A stretch of DNA of 21,567 bases from a bacterium (lineage in GTDB: Bacteria > Desulfobacterota > S145-22). This document shows positions 8,735 through 15,606 of the stretch, piece after piece (the stretch's first letter is position 1; every line of letters begins with the position of its first letter). The DNA is taken from contig JALTEW010000273.1 in assembly GCA_027073795.1 (NCBI GenBank), positions 1 to 21,567 on the forward strand, given 5' to 3'. The position numbers and the translations under genes are program-made. Under the pieces are notes generated by a model. That model had not been told where the DNA came from, did no database searches, and saw nothing but the letters and a program-made list of their open reading frames with translations.

Positions 8735-10150
8735 ATGAAAATCCTTTTTATCAACCCACCATCAGATCATGAGATTATGGGGAACAATCCAAGGGTGCTC
8801 GAGGAAGAAAGGGGGTATAATCCACCTCTGGGACTCCTTTATATTTCAACTTTTTTAAGGAAAAATGGCTTTAAGGATATAAAAATCATTGACGCGCAAG
8901 TCGGAGAACTTTCTTATACGGACTTATTCCAAAAAATTAAGGATTTTTCACCGGAGGTTGTGGGTCTAACCGTCATGACCTTTACACTTCTGGATGTAAT
9001 CAAAACGGTTCGTTGGATAAGAAATAATCTTGATGGTGTTAAGATTGTGGTGGGTGGTCCTCATGCGCATTTATACCCAAAGGAGACCTTAGAAGCGCTG
9101 GATGCTGATTTTGCGATTATGGGCGAAGGAGAACATAGCATGTTGATGCTGATGGAAAACATGGGAGACCGGGAGAAATATAAGGATATACCTGGGATTG
9201 TATTTAGAGATGGGGAAGAGGTGGTTTTTGGTGCTCCTCCCCACTTAATTCAGAATCTGGACGAAATCCCGCATCCGGATAGAACGTTATTGCCGTTTAA
9301 AAAGTATAATTCTATTTTATCTTCCGAATCACCAGTAACAACCATGTTTACCTCCAGGGGATGTCCTTATAAGTGTAGGTTTTGTGACAGGCCCCATCTT
9401 GGAAAAAGCTTCAGGGCTCATAGCGCTGAATATGTCATAAGAGAGATGAGTGAGTGTGAAGCGCTGGGCATCAAGGAGATTCTCATCTATGATGATACGT
9501 TTACAATTGACAGAAAACGCACCCTCAAAATTTGTGAGCTTTACAGAAGAGCTGGTTTGAATGTTAGATGGGATATTCGTGCTCGCGTCAACACCGTTGA
9601 TGAGGAGGTTGTTAAAGCCCTGAAAGAAGCGAATTGCCAGAGAATACATTTCGGTGTTGAGGCAGGGACCGAGAAGATATTGAAGGTTCTCAATAAAGGA
9701 ATTACAAAAAAGCAGGCAATGGAGGCTTTCGCTTTATGTCGCAAGTATAAGGTTGAAACACTGGCATATTTCATGATTGGGTCACCCGAAGAAACGGAAC
9801 GTGATATTTTTGAAAGTTTCAAATTCGCGAGAAAACTGAAGCCAGACTACCTTCATTTAACGATTCTAACACCGTTCCCTGGAACGGAAATTTATTTTCA
9901 GGGAATCAGAGAAGGATTGTTTCCCGATTATTGGAGGGAATTCGCGGAGAATCCAACAGAAAACTTCAAACCGCGTTTTTGGGAAAAAGAAATTCCTGAA
10001 AAAAAACTTAGGGCGTTAATTATCAAGGGTTATCGCTCTTTTTATTTCAGGCCGTCTTACATTTTAAAGAGAGTTTCCAAGTTAAAGAGCCGGGAAGAAT
10101 ACCTTAAAAAGTTTCGAGCAGCATTTAAATTATTGAAATGGCAACAATGA
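8735..10150 (+). CDS. B12-binding-domain radical SAM protein
   Basis: This 471-residue protein has the layout of class B radical SAM enzymes. An N-terminal cobalamin-binding-like Rossmann domain spans ~1-150 (ILFINPPS at the start, GLTVMTF, VVGGPHAHLYP at 106-116, MGEGEHS). The radical SAM barrel follows, with CPYKCRFC giving the 4Fe-4S cysteines C210, C214 and C217. HFGVEAGTEKIL (305-316) and a YFMIGSPEET loop (345-354) are typical of the family. The DxHxxG lower-ligand motif of classical B12 proteins is absent, as in many members that bind cobalamin without a histidine ligand. The family carries out methylations or ring and carbon-skeleton rearrangements at unactivated positions. It lies between the GT2 and methyltransferase genes, so a lipid carrier or glycan substrate is plausible but inferred. 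The ATG at 8735 has only a weak upstream purine stretch (ggatgg). Confidence 0.85.
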   Translation: MKILFINPPSDHEIMGNNPRVLEEERGYNPPLGLLYISTFLRKNGFKDIKIIDAQVGELSYTDLFQKIKDFSPEVVGLTVMTFTLLDVIKTVRWIRNNLDGVKIVVGGPHAHLYPKETLEALDADFAIMGEGEHSMLMLMENMGDREKYKDIPGIVFRDGEEVVFGAPPHLIQNLDEIPHPDRTLLPFKKYNSILSSESPVTTMFTSRGCPYKCRFCDRPHLGKSFRAHSAEYVIREMSECEALGIKEILIYDDTFTIDRKRTLKICELYRRAGLNVRWDIRARVNTVDEEVVKALKEANCQRIHFGVEAGTEKILKVLNKGITKKQAMEAFALCRKYKVETLAYFMIGSPEETERDIFESFKFARKLKPDYLHLTILTPFPGTEIYFQGIREGLFPDYWREFAENPTENFKPRFWEKEIPEKKLRALIIKGYRSFYFRPSYILKRVSKLKSREEYLKKFRAAFKLLKWQQ

Positions 10151-10228
10151 GTTAGGTATATTTCAAATAATTTCATACTGAAGATAGCAATCATGATGAA
10201 GTGTAAAATTATTGAAAGGCTATGAAAC

Positions 10229-10906
10229 ATGAGGAGGAAAACCGGTTTTTTAACGATTGATTACGCCAAGGGGAGGGAACGAAAGAAATCCTTGAAGTAC
10301 CGCTTGTGGAGAAGAACCCATGAGGTTCTTAGGGCGATTGAGCAGTTTTCGGAAATTCCCGTGGAGAATATCATCGATCTCGGAACGGCCGAGGGCAGGA
10401 TGCTCAACGTCATAAAGGATCGATACCCAAAGGCCCGGTGTGTCGGGGTAGAATACGATAAGACCCTTGTCACCTATGGAAGTGAGCGTTTCCCACGCCT
10501 GTATTTCGTTCAAAGTGACATCCAGCATCTCAGCTTCAAAAAAGATATTTTCGACGTGGTAGTGGCGACCGCTGTGATCGAACATGTTCCGGATCCCTCA
10601 AAGGCATTGCGCGGAATTAAAAGGGTTTTGACACCGGGAGGGCTTCTGATCCTGACAGCGCCCGATCCGTTTTGGGAAAATCTTGCCACGAAGGTCGGGC
10701 ACCTTGAGAAAGAACAACACCATCGGGTAATGGGGCTGGAAGAACTGAAAACTCTCGTGATGGCTGAAGGGTTTACCGTCGTCCAATCCATGAAATTCAT
10801 GGTATCTCCTGTGGGAATGCCCTTAGAGTTTGGCTTTGAGAAACTTTTGCGCCGTCTCCAATTGAATTTTTTGATGGCAAACCAGTTGATCGTGGCAAGA
10901 TGTTGA
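10229..10906 (+). CDS. Class I SAM-dependent methyltransferase
   Basis: The 225-residue protein has the seven-strand methyltransferase fold. Motif I is IIDLGTAEGRML (48-59), a post-I acidic residue follows in GVEYD (73-77), the next motif is VVATAVIEHVPDP (111-123), and the LTPGGLLILTAPD turn (134-146) matches the Methyltransf_11/ubiE-like group. Motif I reads GTAEG rather than the commoner GxGxG, which is tolerated. It transfers methyl groups from S-adenosylmethionine; the acceptor is unknown. GAAAGG lies a few bases before the ATG. Its last 7 bases overlap the start of the next gene (ATGTTGA), implying coupled translation with the membrane protein. The composition here is more GC-rich than in the GT-C genes to the left. 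Confidence 0.82.
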   Translation: MRRKTGFLTIDYAKGRERKKSLKYRLWRRTHEVLRAIEQFSEIPVENIIDLGTAEGRMLNVIKDRYPKARCVGVEYDKTLVTYGSERFPRLYFVQSDIQHLSFKKDIFDVVVATAVIEHVPDPSKALRGIKRVLTPGGLLILTAPDPFWENLATKVGHLEKEQHHRVMGLEELKTLVMAEGFTVVQSMKFMVSPVGMPLEFGFEKLLRRLQLNFLMANQLIVARC

Positions 10907-11868
10907 AGCACAAGGCATGGAGATTGATAGGGCTGCTCGTCTTGGCATACATCATCAGCCGAATCGACTGGATGCAATTCAAATTCATTCTGCGCCGGGC
11001 CAAAATCGGCTGGTTCATAGCGGCTTTTTTTTTGAATATTCCCCCGCTCTGGTTGAAAGCGACGCGGTGGCAGCTCCTCTTATCGGCTCAGAAAAAGAAA
11101 GTGAGGAACGTAGAGGCCTTTCTTTACTACTTGAGCGCAACATATCTTGGGGTAATTACCCCAGGCCGCCTTGGGGAATTTACTAAGGCCGTTTACCTGA
11201 AAAATTATGGAATCACCAACCTGAGTTTTGGTTTCTCGAGCGTTCTTGTGGATCGTCTCTGGGACCTTTTTTTGCTGGTCCTATTGGGGTTATTGGGAGT
11301 AATTATTTTTCACCCCTGTCCTTACGCGGGTGCCATGGGCAGTGTAGCCTTGGCAATATTCGCCTTTTTTATCTCATACTTTATGTACCCCAAAGGATTT
11401 GGGAAGATATCCGATTTTTTTTATAAAAAAATCCTCTCTTACAAGATACCGGACGTCGCAAAAGGGGGAGCCGGGCAGTTCAGGGATGGATTGTTACTTA
11501 TAATAGGAAAAAGGGTCTGGATCTCAATCCTATTGACGGTGTCAGCGTATAGCATTTTTTTCTTGCAGTGTTATCTGATTGCCAAGTGCTTTATGGTTCC
11601 TCTTGGATATTTTCAGATTGTGTTGACCATGGCCATGGTCAACCTTTTCAGTTTTATCCCGATCACTGTTTCGGGACTGGGGACACGTGATGCAGCACTT
11701 CTTTTTTTGTTAAATCAGAAAGGAATCGGATATGAGTTCATCATGGCTTTTTCAATGGGGATTCTTTTTGTGTTCTATATTGGAGGAGGGATGTTGGGAA
11801 TGCTGGCTTGGTTCCTGAGGCCGATCGAGTTAAAAAAGAGGGTGGAGGAAGGTACACAGGCAGAATAG
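10900..11868 (+). CDS. UPF0104/AglD-like multi-spanning membrane protein (flippase-like domain)
   Basis: This 322-residue integral membrane protein has about eight hydrophobic helices. It carries the signatures of the lysylphosphatidylglycerol synthetase TM-region/UPF0104 family: R56-W-Q-L-L, GVITPGRLGEFTKA (84-97), SSVLVDRLWDL (113-123) and PITVSGLGTRDAALLFLL (254-271). Members sit beside lipid-linked sugar genes and are commonly annotated as flippase-like, but transport has not been shown for most. Here it overlaps the methyltransferase gene by 7 bp and ends a + strand run of four genes, converging on the UbiA-like gene 34 bp away. No terminator is visible in that gap. A truncated close relative of its last third is present at 15326-15606. 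Confidence 0.83.
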   Translation: MLKHKAWRLIGLLVLAYIISRIDWMQFKFILRRAKIGWFIAAFFLNIPPLWLKATRWQLLLSAQKKKVRNVEAFLYYLSATYLGVITPGRLGEFTKAVYLKNYGITNLSFGFSSVLVDRLWDLFLLVLLGLLGVIIFHPCPYAGAMGSVALAIFAFFISYFMYPKGFGKISDFFYKKILSYKIPDVAKGGAGQFRDGLLLIIGKRVWISILLTVSAYSIFFLQCYLIAKCFMVPLGYFQIVLTMAMVNLFSFIPITVSGLGTRDAALLFLLNQKGIGYEFIMAFSMGILFVFYIGGGMLGMLAWFLRPIELKKRVEEGTQAE

Positions 11869-11902
11869 ACTGAATCTTTACACCAAAAGTATTTTTAAAA
11901 CA

Positions 11903-12811
11903 TCACCCATAAATTCCCAAAAGCACCAGAAATGCCAGACTGAGTGTACAGAAAAACAGAAAGGGCTTATTCACGTATATTTTCTCTGGGTTTGAAACGA
12001 AGGAATCCTTTTTTATGGTAAGGGTATAGAACCAGATAAAAAAAACGATGGCAAAGGGGAGAAAATAGAGAAATACCGGCTTATACTTGATGGATATCCA
12101 AGTAAAGGTTGTAAGTGTAAGAACAGTATAGACATGCATCATCCCCATCAGGGAGCTGGCTGTGTAAACACGATAAACGGGGCGGTAGTTTTCGGCCTCC
12201 GTCTGGGTGATTTTTTTGATTTCCGCATATCGTTTGGCCGTCATCAGGTAGGCGCCGAAAACCCAGAAGCAGAGGATGAGTGAAAGAGGTGGGAATTTAT
12301 TCAGGTGATCAAAGGCATACCATCCGATACACAGGCGAATGGGATTGTTCAGAGATTCCACGATGACATCCAGATACGCGACATCTTTTGCCCGCGCAGG
12401 CCGGAGGTTATAGAGAAGGCCGGAAAGAAAAAAAAGAATTAGAAAAAAGCTGAATTTTTTTGGCATCCAAATATTACTCATTAGAATGGCGGCGACCAGC
12501 ATCAAACCGGCTATAAAGAAGAGCTTTTCCGGATTAATCTTACCACTCGGAATGGGACGATACCGTTTTGTCGGATGCAGGGCATCAAAGCTGGCGTCCA
12601 GAAACTCATTAATCGCATAATTCACGGAAGACAGGAGACAGGAGAGAAAAAGGCCTAAAATAATCCACTGCCATTCAATTTTTGAGAATGGGATGTGGAA
12701 ATAGACAATGGCCCCCAGGCTGCCCAGAAGGGTAAAGAGGTTTTTGTGCCAGTGATCCAGCCTTAATACCGCTAAATAATATTTACTTTTCTGTTTCATG
12801 GCCTCTCTCAT
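11903..12811 (-). CDS. UbiA-family prenyltransferase, similar to decaprenyl-phosphate phosphoribosyltransferase
   Basis: This 302-residue membrane protein has about eight or nine hydrophobic helices and the two Asp-rich loops of the UbiA superfamily. The first is NEFLDASFDALHPTKRYRP (68-86), with the N-x3-D-x3-D pattern followed by HPTKR-RPI. The second surrounds KDVAYLDVIVES (142-153). The HPTKRxRPIxxG extension of the first motif is characteristic of enzymes that join phosphoribosyl pyrophosphate to polyprenyl phosphate (mycobacterial Rv3806c type), the first step towards polyprenyl-phosphate arabinose or ribose. The downstream epimerase pair (DprE1/DprE2) is not in the window. The start is uncertain between the ATG at 12811 and Met5 (12799), which has a purine-rich GAGAGG close upstream. 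It converges with the UPF0104 gene and fits a lipid-linked pentose donor role. Confidence 0.8.
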   Translation of the reverse strand: MREAMKQKSKYYLAVLRLDHWHKNLFTLLGSLGAIVYFHIPFSKIEWQWIILGLFLSCLLSSVNYAINEFLDASFDALHPTKRYRPIPSGKINPEKLFFIAGLMLVAAILMSNIWMPKKFSFFLILFFLSGLLYNLRPARAKDVAYLDVIVESLNNPIRLCIGWYAFDHLNKFPPLSLILCFWVFGAYLMTAKRYAEIKKITQTEAENYRPVYRVYTASSLMGMMHVYTVLTLTTFTWISIKYKPVFLYFLPFAIVFFIWFYTLTIKKDSFVSNPEKIYVNKPFLFFCTLSLAFLVLLGIYG

Positions 12812-12836
12812 AAGATCATCTTGGTTTTTTATCGTA

Positions 12837-12863
12837 TTGAGGTTACAATTTCAATGGTATAAA
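12837..12863 (+). promoter_or_regulatory. Candidate promoter for the truncated AhpD-like gene
   Basis: TTGAGG (12837-12842) is followed after 15 bp by TATAAA (12858-12863), preceded by TGG as an extended -10. A purine-rich Shine-Dalgarno (GGGAGGGGAG, 12902-12911) stands 8 nt before the ATG at 12920. The spacer is short, so confidence is modest. Confidence 0.35.
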
Positions 12864-12919
12864 GAATTAAAATTATTGACGGGCGGACAAATTTTTTAAA
12901 AGGGAGGGGAGAAACTGAA

Positions 12920-13100
12920 ATGGCATATATCGTATACCCTGAAATGGAGGAGATGGAAAAAGCGGTACGTGAAAGTCTGGAATTAGCAAGACATAAAATG
13001 GGAGGTATAAGTGAAATCCAGAAAATTCTTGCACTCAGGCCTGATATTTTTCACGCAACAGGAGTGATTTTCAGGACTCTCATGATTAACAGGACCGAGT
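12920..13100 (+). pseudogene. 5' remnant of a carboxymuconolactone decarboxylase/AhpD-like gene, cut by the insertion sequence
   Basis: About 60 genuine codons remain. The frame then runs five more codons inside the insertion sequence and stops at 13115-13117. The visible protein resembles the N-terminal part of CMD/AhpD-fold (alkylhydroperoxidase-like) proteins: a helical start (PEMEEMEKAVRE), then SEIQKILALRPDIFHA leading into the helix before the catalytic CxxC region. That catalytic region would have come next and is missing, so no activity is expected. It retains a strong Shine-Dalgarno and a possible promoter, which suggests recent loss. Nothing on the right side of the element (15326 onward) continues this gene, so this is not a simple insertion. 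Family assignment rests on a short stretch and is moderate. Confidence 0.6.
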
Positions 13101-13152
13101 TGTCAATGGTCATTTAAAACTGAGCCATTTTCGGTCATGAAAAGTGAGCCAC
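13101..13152. repeat. Terminal inverted repeat, left end of the IS21-family element (istB side)
   Basis: It starts TGTCAATGGTCAT and contains two tandem units, GGTCAT-N7-TGAGCCA and GGTCAT-N6-TGAGCCA. It matches the reverse complement of 15273-15325 at most positions. The last codons and stop of istB lie inside the inner unit. Confidence 0.85.
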
Positions 13153-13929
13153 TTTTTCTTCAATCTGATCTGATTTTAGTTTCTCCTTTCCGATTTTTCC
13201 TTTAAGCCGATAGCTGTTGCCACGGATATTTATTATCACGCTGTGATGCAGCAGGCGATCCAAAAATGCCGTCACAATGACCGGATCCTGAAATAGTTCA
13301 GTCCAGTCGGAGAAAGACTTATTAGACGTGATAATGGTGCTGGCCTTCTCATAACGATTGGCAATAAATCTGAAAAACAGATTGCATTCTTCCCTGTCAA
13401 TCGGCGTATAACCCACCTCGTCTACAATCACCAGTGCCGATTTGTGGTAACTCCTGCCTCGACCTTTGCGACCGGCCTCGTGGTCTTTCTTCAACTTTAC
13501 GATCAGCTCCTCCATGGTGGTAAAATAGATGCTCATGCCCGCCTGGCAGGCCTTAAGGGCAAGCGATACGGCAAGATGCGTTTTACCAACACCGGGAGGA
13601 CCCAGAAAGATAACATTGCCTTTCTGCCTTATAAAGGTCAGATCAAACAGGGACATGACCTTCTTTTTATCCAGCTTGGGCTGAAAGGTAAAATCAAACT
13701 CGTCTATGCCCTTGATAAAGGGAAGACCGGATATCTTTAGCGCCGTTTCCACACGACGTTGCTCCTTGCTTGCAACCTCTTCTTCAAGAAGCTCATTCAA
13801 AAAGGAAAGATAACTCTTACCCTGTTCCTCGGCCGTCTTTGCCACGCTCTCAAGGATCTCTGTCATCCTTTGGAGTTTGAGCCGGACGAGAGAAGACTGG
13901 ATCCGCTCGATGTAAAGTGCGTGGTTCAT
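13135..13929 (-). CDS. istB: IS21-family ATP-binding helper protein IstB
   Basis: This 264-residue AAA+ ATPase assists the IstA transposase in target selection and strand transfer. It shows a Walker A motif GPPGVGKT (110-117), a Walker B motif ALVIVDEVG (165-173), a sensor segment TIITSNK (198-204) and a C-terminal DRLLHHS (224-230) arginine motif. The N-terminal ~90 residues are the helical domain typical of IstB. Length is normal for the family (about 250). Its ATG overlaps the istA stop codon (ATGA), so translation is probably coupled. The stop codon falls within the left inverted repeat of the element. No frameshift or missing motif is seen, so the helper should be functional. Confidence 0.93.
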   Translation of the reverse strand: MNHALYIERIQSSLVRLKLQRMTEILESVAKTAEEQGKSYLSFLNELLEEEVASKEQRRVETALKISGLPFIKGIDEFDFTFQPKLDKKKVMSLFDLTFIRQKGNVIFLGPPGVGKTHLAVSLALKACQAGMSIYFTTMEELIVKLKKDHEAGRKGRGRSYHKSALVIVDEVGYTPIDREECNLFFRFIANRYEKASTIITSNKSFSDWTELFQDPVIVTAFLDRLLHHSVIINIRGNSYRLKGKIGKEKLKSDQIEEKVAHFS

Positions 13930-15182
13930 AGCTGCACCTGACCGGCAACCCTGTCATAAACTTGGGAAGAACGGCTTTCAACATCCATGTCATAAGGCGG
14001 CTTTGTCGGGCTGATGGTGTTTTTGGCACGGCCTTTACTGCGTCTTACATAATTGTATTTGCGCTTGTTCATTTTACGATCTTTCTTGAGTGCTTCGTAG
14101 AACCCTTTGTCCTGAATCAGATTCCCCTTGCCTGCCGGGATTTCATAAGTCATGACCAAAGAGTTGTCGTCAAAGATCCTTATGCTTCCATCTTTTACAC
14201 GAAGGACAACAGACTTTCCCACCAGGGGATGGGGAACCACATAGCTGTTGGTCTCAAAGCGGATGGTGCAGTCTTTATTAACCTTTCGATATACCCTGTA
14301 AGAGGTATCGAATGCCCTGAAAGGCAATACGTTTAAATGGGGTCGTTCCCGCTCAAATCGCGTGGATACCTTTTCATGGGTTGTCCCGTGAATCCGTTCA
14401 TCTTTTTCCTTTAGCCACTCAAGGAGATCTTTGTTGGCTGTCTCTAGACAGGTAAATCCGTACCCCCTCCAGAAACCTTCACGTATGAACCGGTACGGTC
14501 TTTCTACTTTTCCCTTGACCCAGGCCGCATAAGAAGGGGCAACCTCGGGCTTGAATCCATAATGATACGCAAAACCCATGAGGGGGTCATTGAATTTGTT
14601 CTTCCCTGCTATCTTGCCAATAAAAACGTTTCGCATCCTGTCGTACAGGATCTCATCCGGAACTCCACCAAAATACTCAAAGGCATGGATATGACAATTA
14701 AGGAAAGTTTTAAGATCACAACGTTCAATCAACTCCCCATAAATCTTGCGGGAATACCCCAGGATCATGGAAAACAAATAGAGCTTTCTGATACTGCCAT
14801 CGATATTTTCTACCTGAAACTCTCCAAAGTCTACCTGGGCCTGAAAACCCGGCTCTGTCTCAAATCGCATATAGGCGATTCTCTGATGCCCGGCCTTGAG
14901 CTGATGAACCTTCCTCTTTACGGTTTCGTAGCTTCCTGTATAACCCATGTTGCAAAGACGATCATAAATCCAGGTGGCTTGATAGTCATTATCTTCTTTA
15001 AGCCAGAAAGCAATGTTGCCAGTAAATGGATCCAACAAACTCTTTCGCTTTATCTTCTCTCGCTCATCCTCAGGATGCTCCTGCTCTTCTATATACTTCT
15101 TGACGGTGTTTCTGCTGATCCCCAGCTTCCTCGCTATCTTCCGCCCGGTTAATCCCTGCCGGTGCAACTGCATGATGTCCAA
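13926..15182 (-). CDS. istA: IS21-family transposase IstA
   Basis: This 418-residue DDE transposase moves the surrounding element. An N-terminal helix-turn-helix (GLTGRKIARKLGISRNTVKKY, ~10-30) precedes the catalytic core. D118 lies in QAQVDFGE, D181 in LYDRMRNV and E227 in GKVERPY, with spacings of 63 and 45 residues. A C-terminal Mu-transposase-like beta-rich region follows (NSYVVPHPLVGKSVVLRV). The chosen start is the TTG at 15182 because an AAGGAGG Shine-Dalgarno (15188-15194) stands 5 nt before it; the ATG at codon 4 would be too far from that site. The gene appears complete and all three acidic catalytic residues are present. Confidence 0.93.
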   Translation of the reverse strand: MDIMQLHRQGLTGRKIARKLGISRNTVKKYIEEQEHPEDEREKIKRKSLLDPFTGNIAFWLKEDNDYQATWIYDRLCNMGYTGSYETVKRKVHQLKAGHQRIAYMRFETEPGFQAQVDFGEFQVENIDGSIRKLYLFSMILGYSRKIYGELIERCDLKTFLNCHIHAFEYFGGVPDEILYDRMRNVFIGKIAGKNKFNDPLMGFAYHYGFKPEVAPSYAAWVKGKVERPYRFIREGFWRGYGFTCLETANKDLLEWLKEKDERIHGTTHEKVSTRFERERPHLNVLPFRAFDTSYRVYRKVNKDCTIRFETNSYVVPHPLVGKSVVLRVKDGSIRIFDDNSLVMTYEIPAGKGNLIQDKGFYEALKKDRKMNKRKYNYVRRSKGRAKNTISPTKPPYDMDVESRSSQVYDRVAGQVQL

Positions 15183-15272
15183 TATGGCCTCCTTTTTTTC
15201 AAATCTTTCACCTCACTTGTCTTGTGTTAAAAATGATATTCTTACTCCTTTCTACCCAAGACTTCCACCAAG

Positions 15273-15325
15273 GTGGCTCAATTCTAAATGACCACTTTTG
15301 GCTCACTTTATCATGACCATCTACA
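15273..15325. repeat. Terminal inverted repeat, right end of the IS21-family element (istA side)
   Basis: Read inwards on the minus strand it starts TGTAGATGGTCAT and holds two units, each GGTCAT-N7-TGAGCCA. The inner unit is one base longer than its counterpart at the other end. The outer edge carries an ATG (15313) that is in frame with the truncated UPF0104 gene beyond it. Confidence 0.85.
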
Positions 15326-15606
15326 GCTTTTTCTTACAGTGCTATTTTATCGCGAAATGTTTTGGGATTTCACTGGGATATTTTCAGATTGTGTTGATCA
15401 TGGCTATGGTTAACCTGTTTAGTTTTATCCCGATTACTGTGTCAGGATTGGGGACGCGCGACGCGGCTCTCTTGTTTCTTCTGGGGCAAAAAGGTGTTAT
15501 TTACGAAACCATTGTGACTTACTCAATGGGTGTATTTGCATTGTCCTCTCTTGGTGGTGGACTTTTAGGTGTTATTGCTTGGTTTTTAAGGCCACTAACT
15601 TTGTGA
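15326..15606 (+). pseudogene. 3' remnant of a second UPF0104/AglD-like membrane protein gene
   Basis: About 92 codons remain, matching residues ~220-311 of the intact UPF0104 protein at 10900-11868. They include FFLQCY, LGYFQIVL, MAMVNLFSFIPITVSGLGTR and WFLRP. The DNA is also very alike over long stretches (for example around 15380-15440 against 11604-11664). The homology starts almost exactly at the edge of the insertion sequence. Residues 1-219 of the family are missing, including the TPGRLGEF and DRLWDL motifs, so it should not function. The element supplies an in-frame ATG at 15313, so a 97-residue hybrid could be translated, but there is no Shine-Dalgarno in evidence. It indicates that a second copy of the UPF0104 gene once stood here. 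Confidence 0.85.

Larger units (their letters stand above)
13101..15325 (-). mobile_element. Complete IS21-family insertion sequence (2225 bp)
   Basis: The element carries istA and istB in the usual order on the minus strand, with a 4-bp ATGA overlap. It is bounded by imperfect inverted repeats that begin TGT and end ACA, as in the IS21 family. Each end holds two copies of a ~20-bp unit (GGTCAT, 6-7 nt, TGAGCCA), the multiple terminal sites expected for the transposase. Both genes look intact. The left flank (ending ...accgagt) and the right flank (starting gctttttc) show no 4-8 bp direct repeat. The left flank is a truncated AhpD-like gene and the right flank a truncated UPF0104 gene. The element therefore sits at a rearranged junction rather than at a fresh insertion site. 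Confidence 0.9.

Noticed and set aside
10510..10977. 155-residue minus-strand open frame over the methyltransferase gene
   Set aside because: It is antisense to a clear methyltransferase and its translation has no family features.
14562..15152. 196-residue + strand open frame inside istA
   Set aside because: It is fully opposite a well-supported transposase gene, has no recognisable domain and no start signal.
13093..15333. Target-site duplication of the insertion sequence
   Set aside because: The flanks accgagt and gctttttc share no 4-8 bp direct repeat, so none is annotated.
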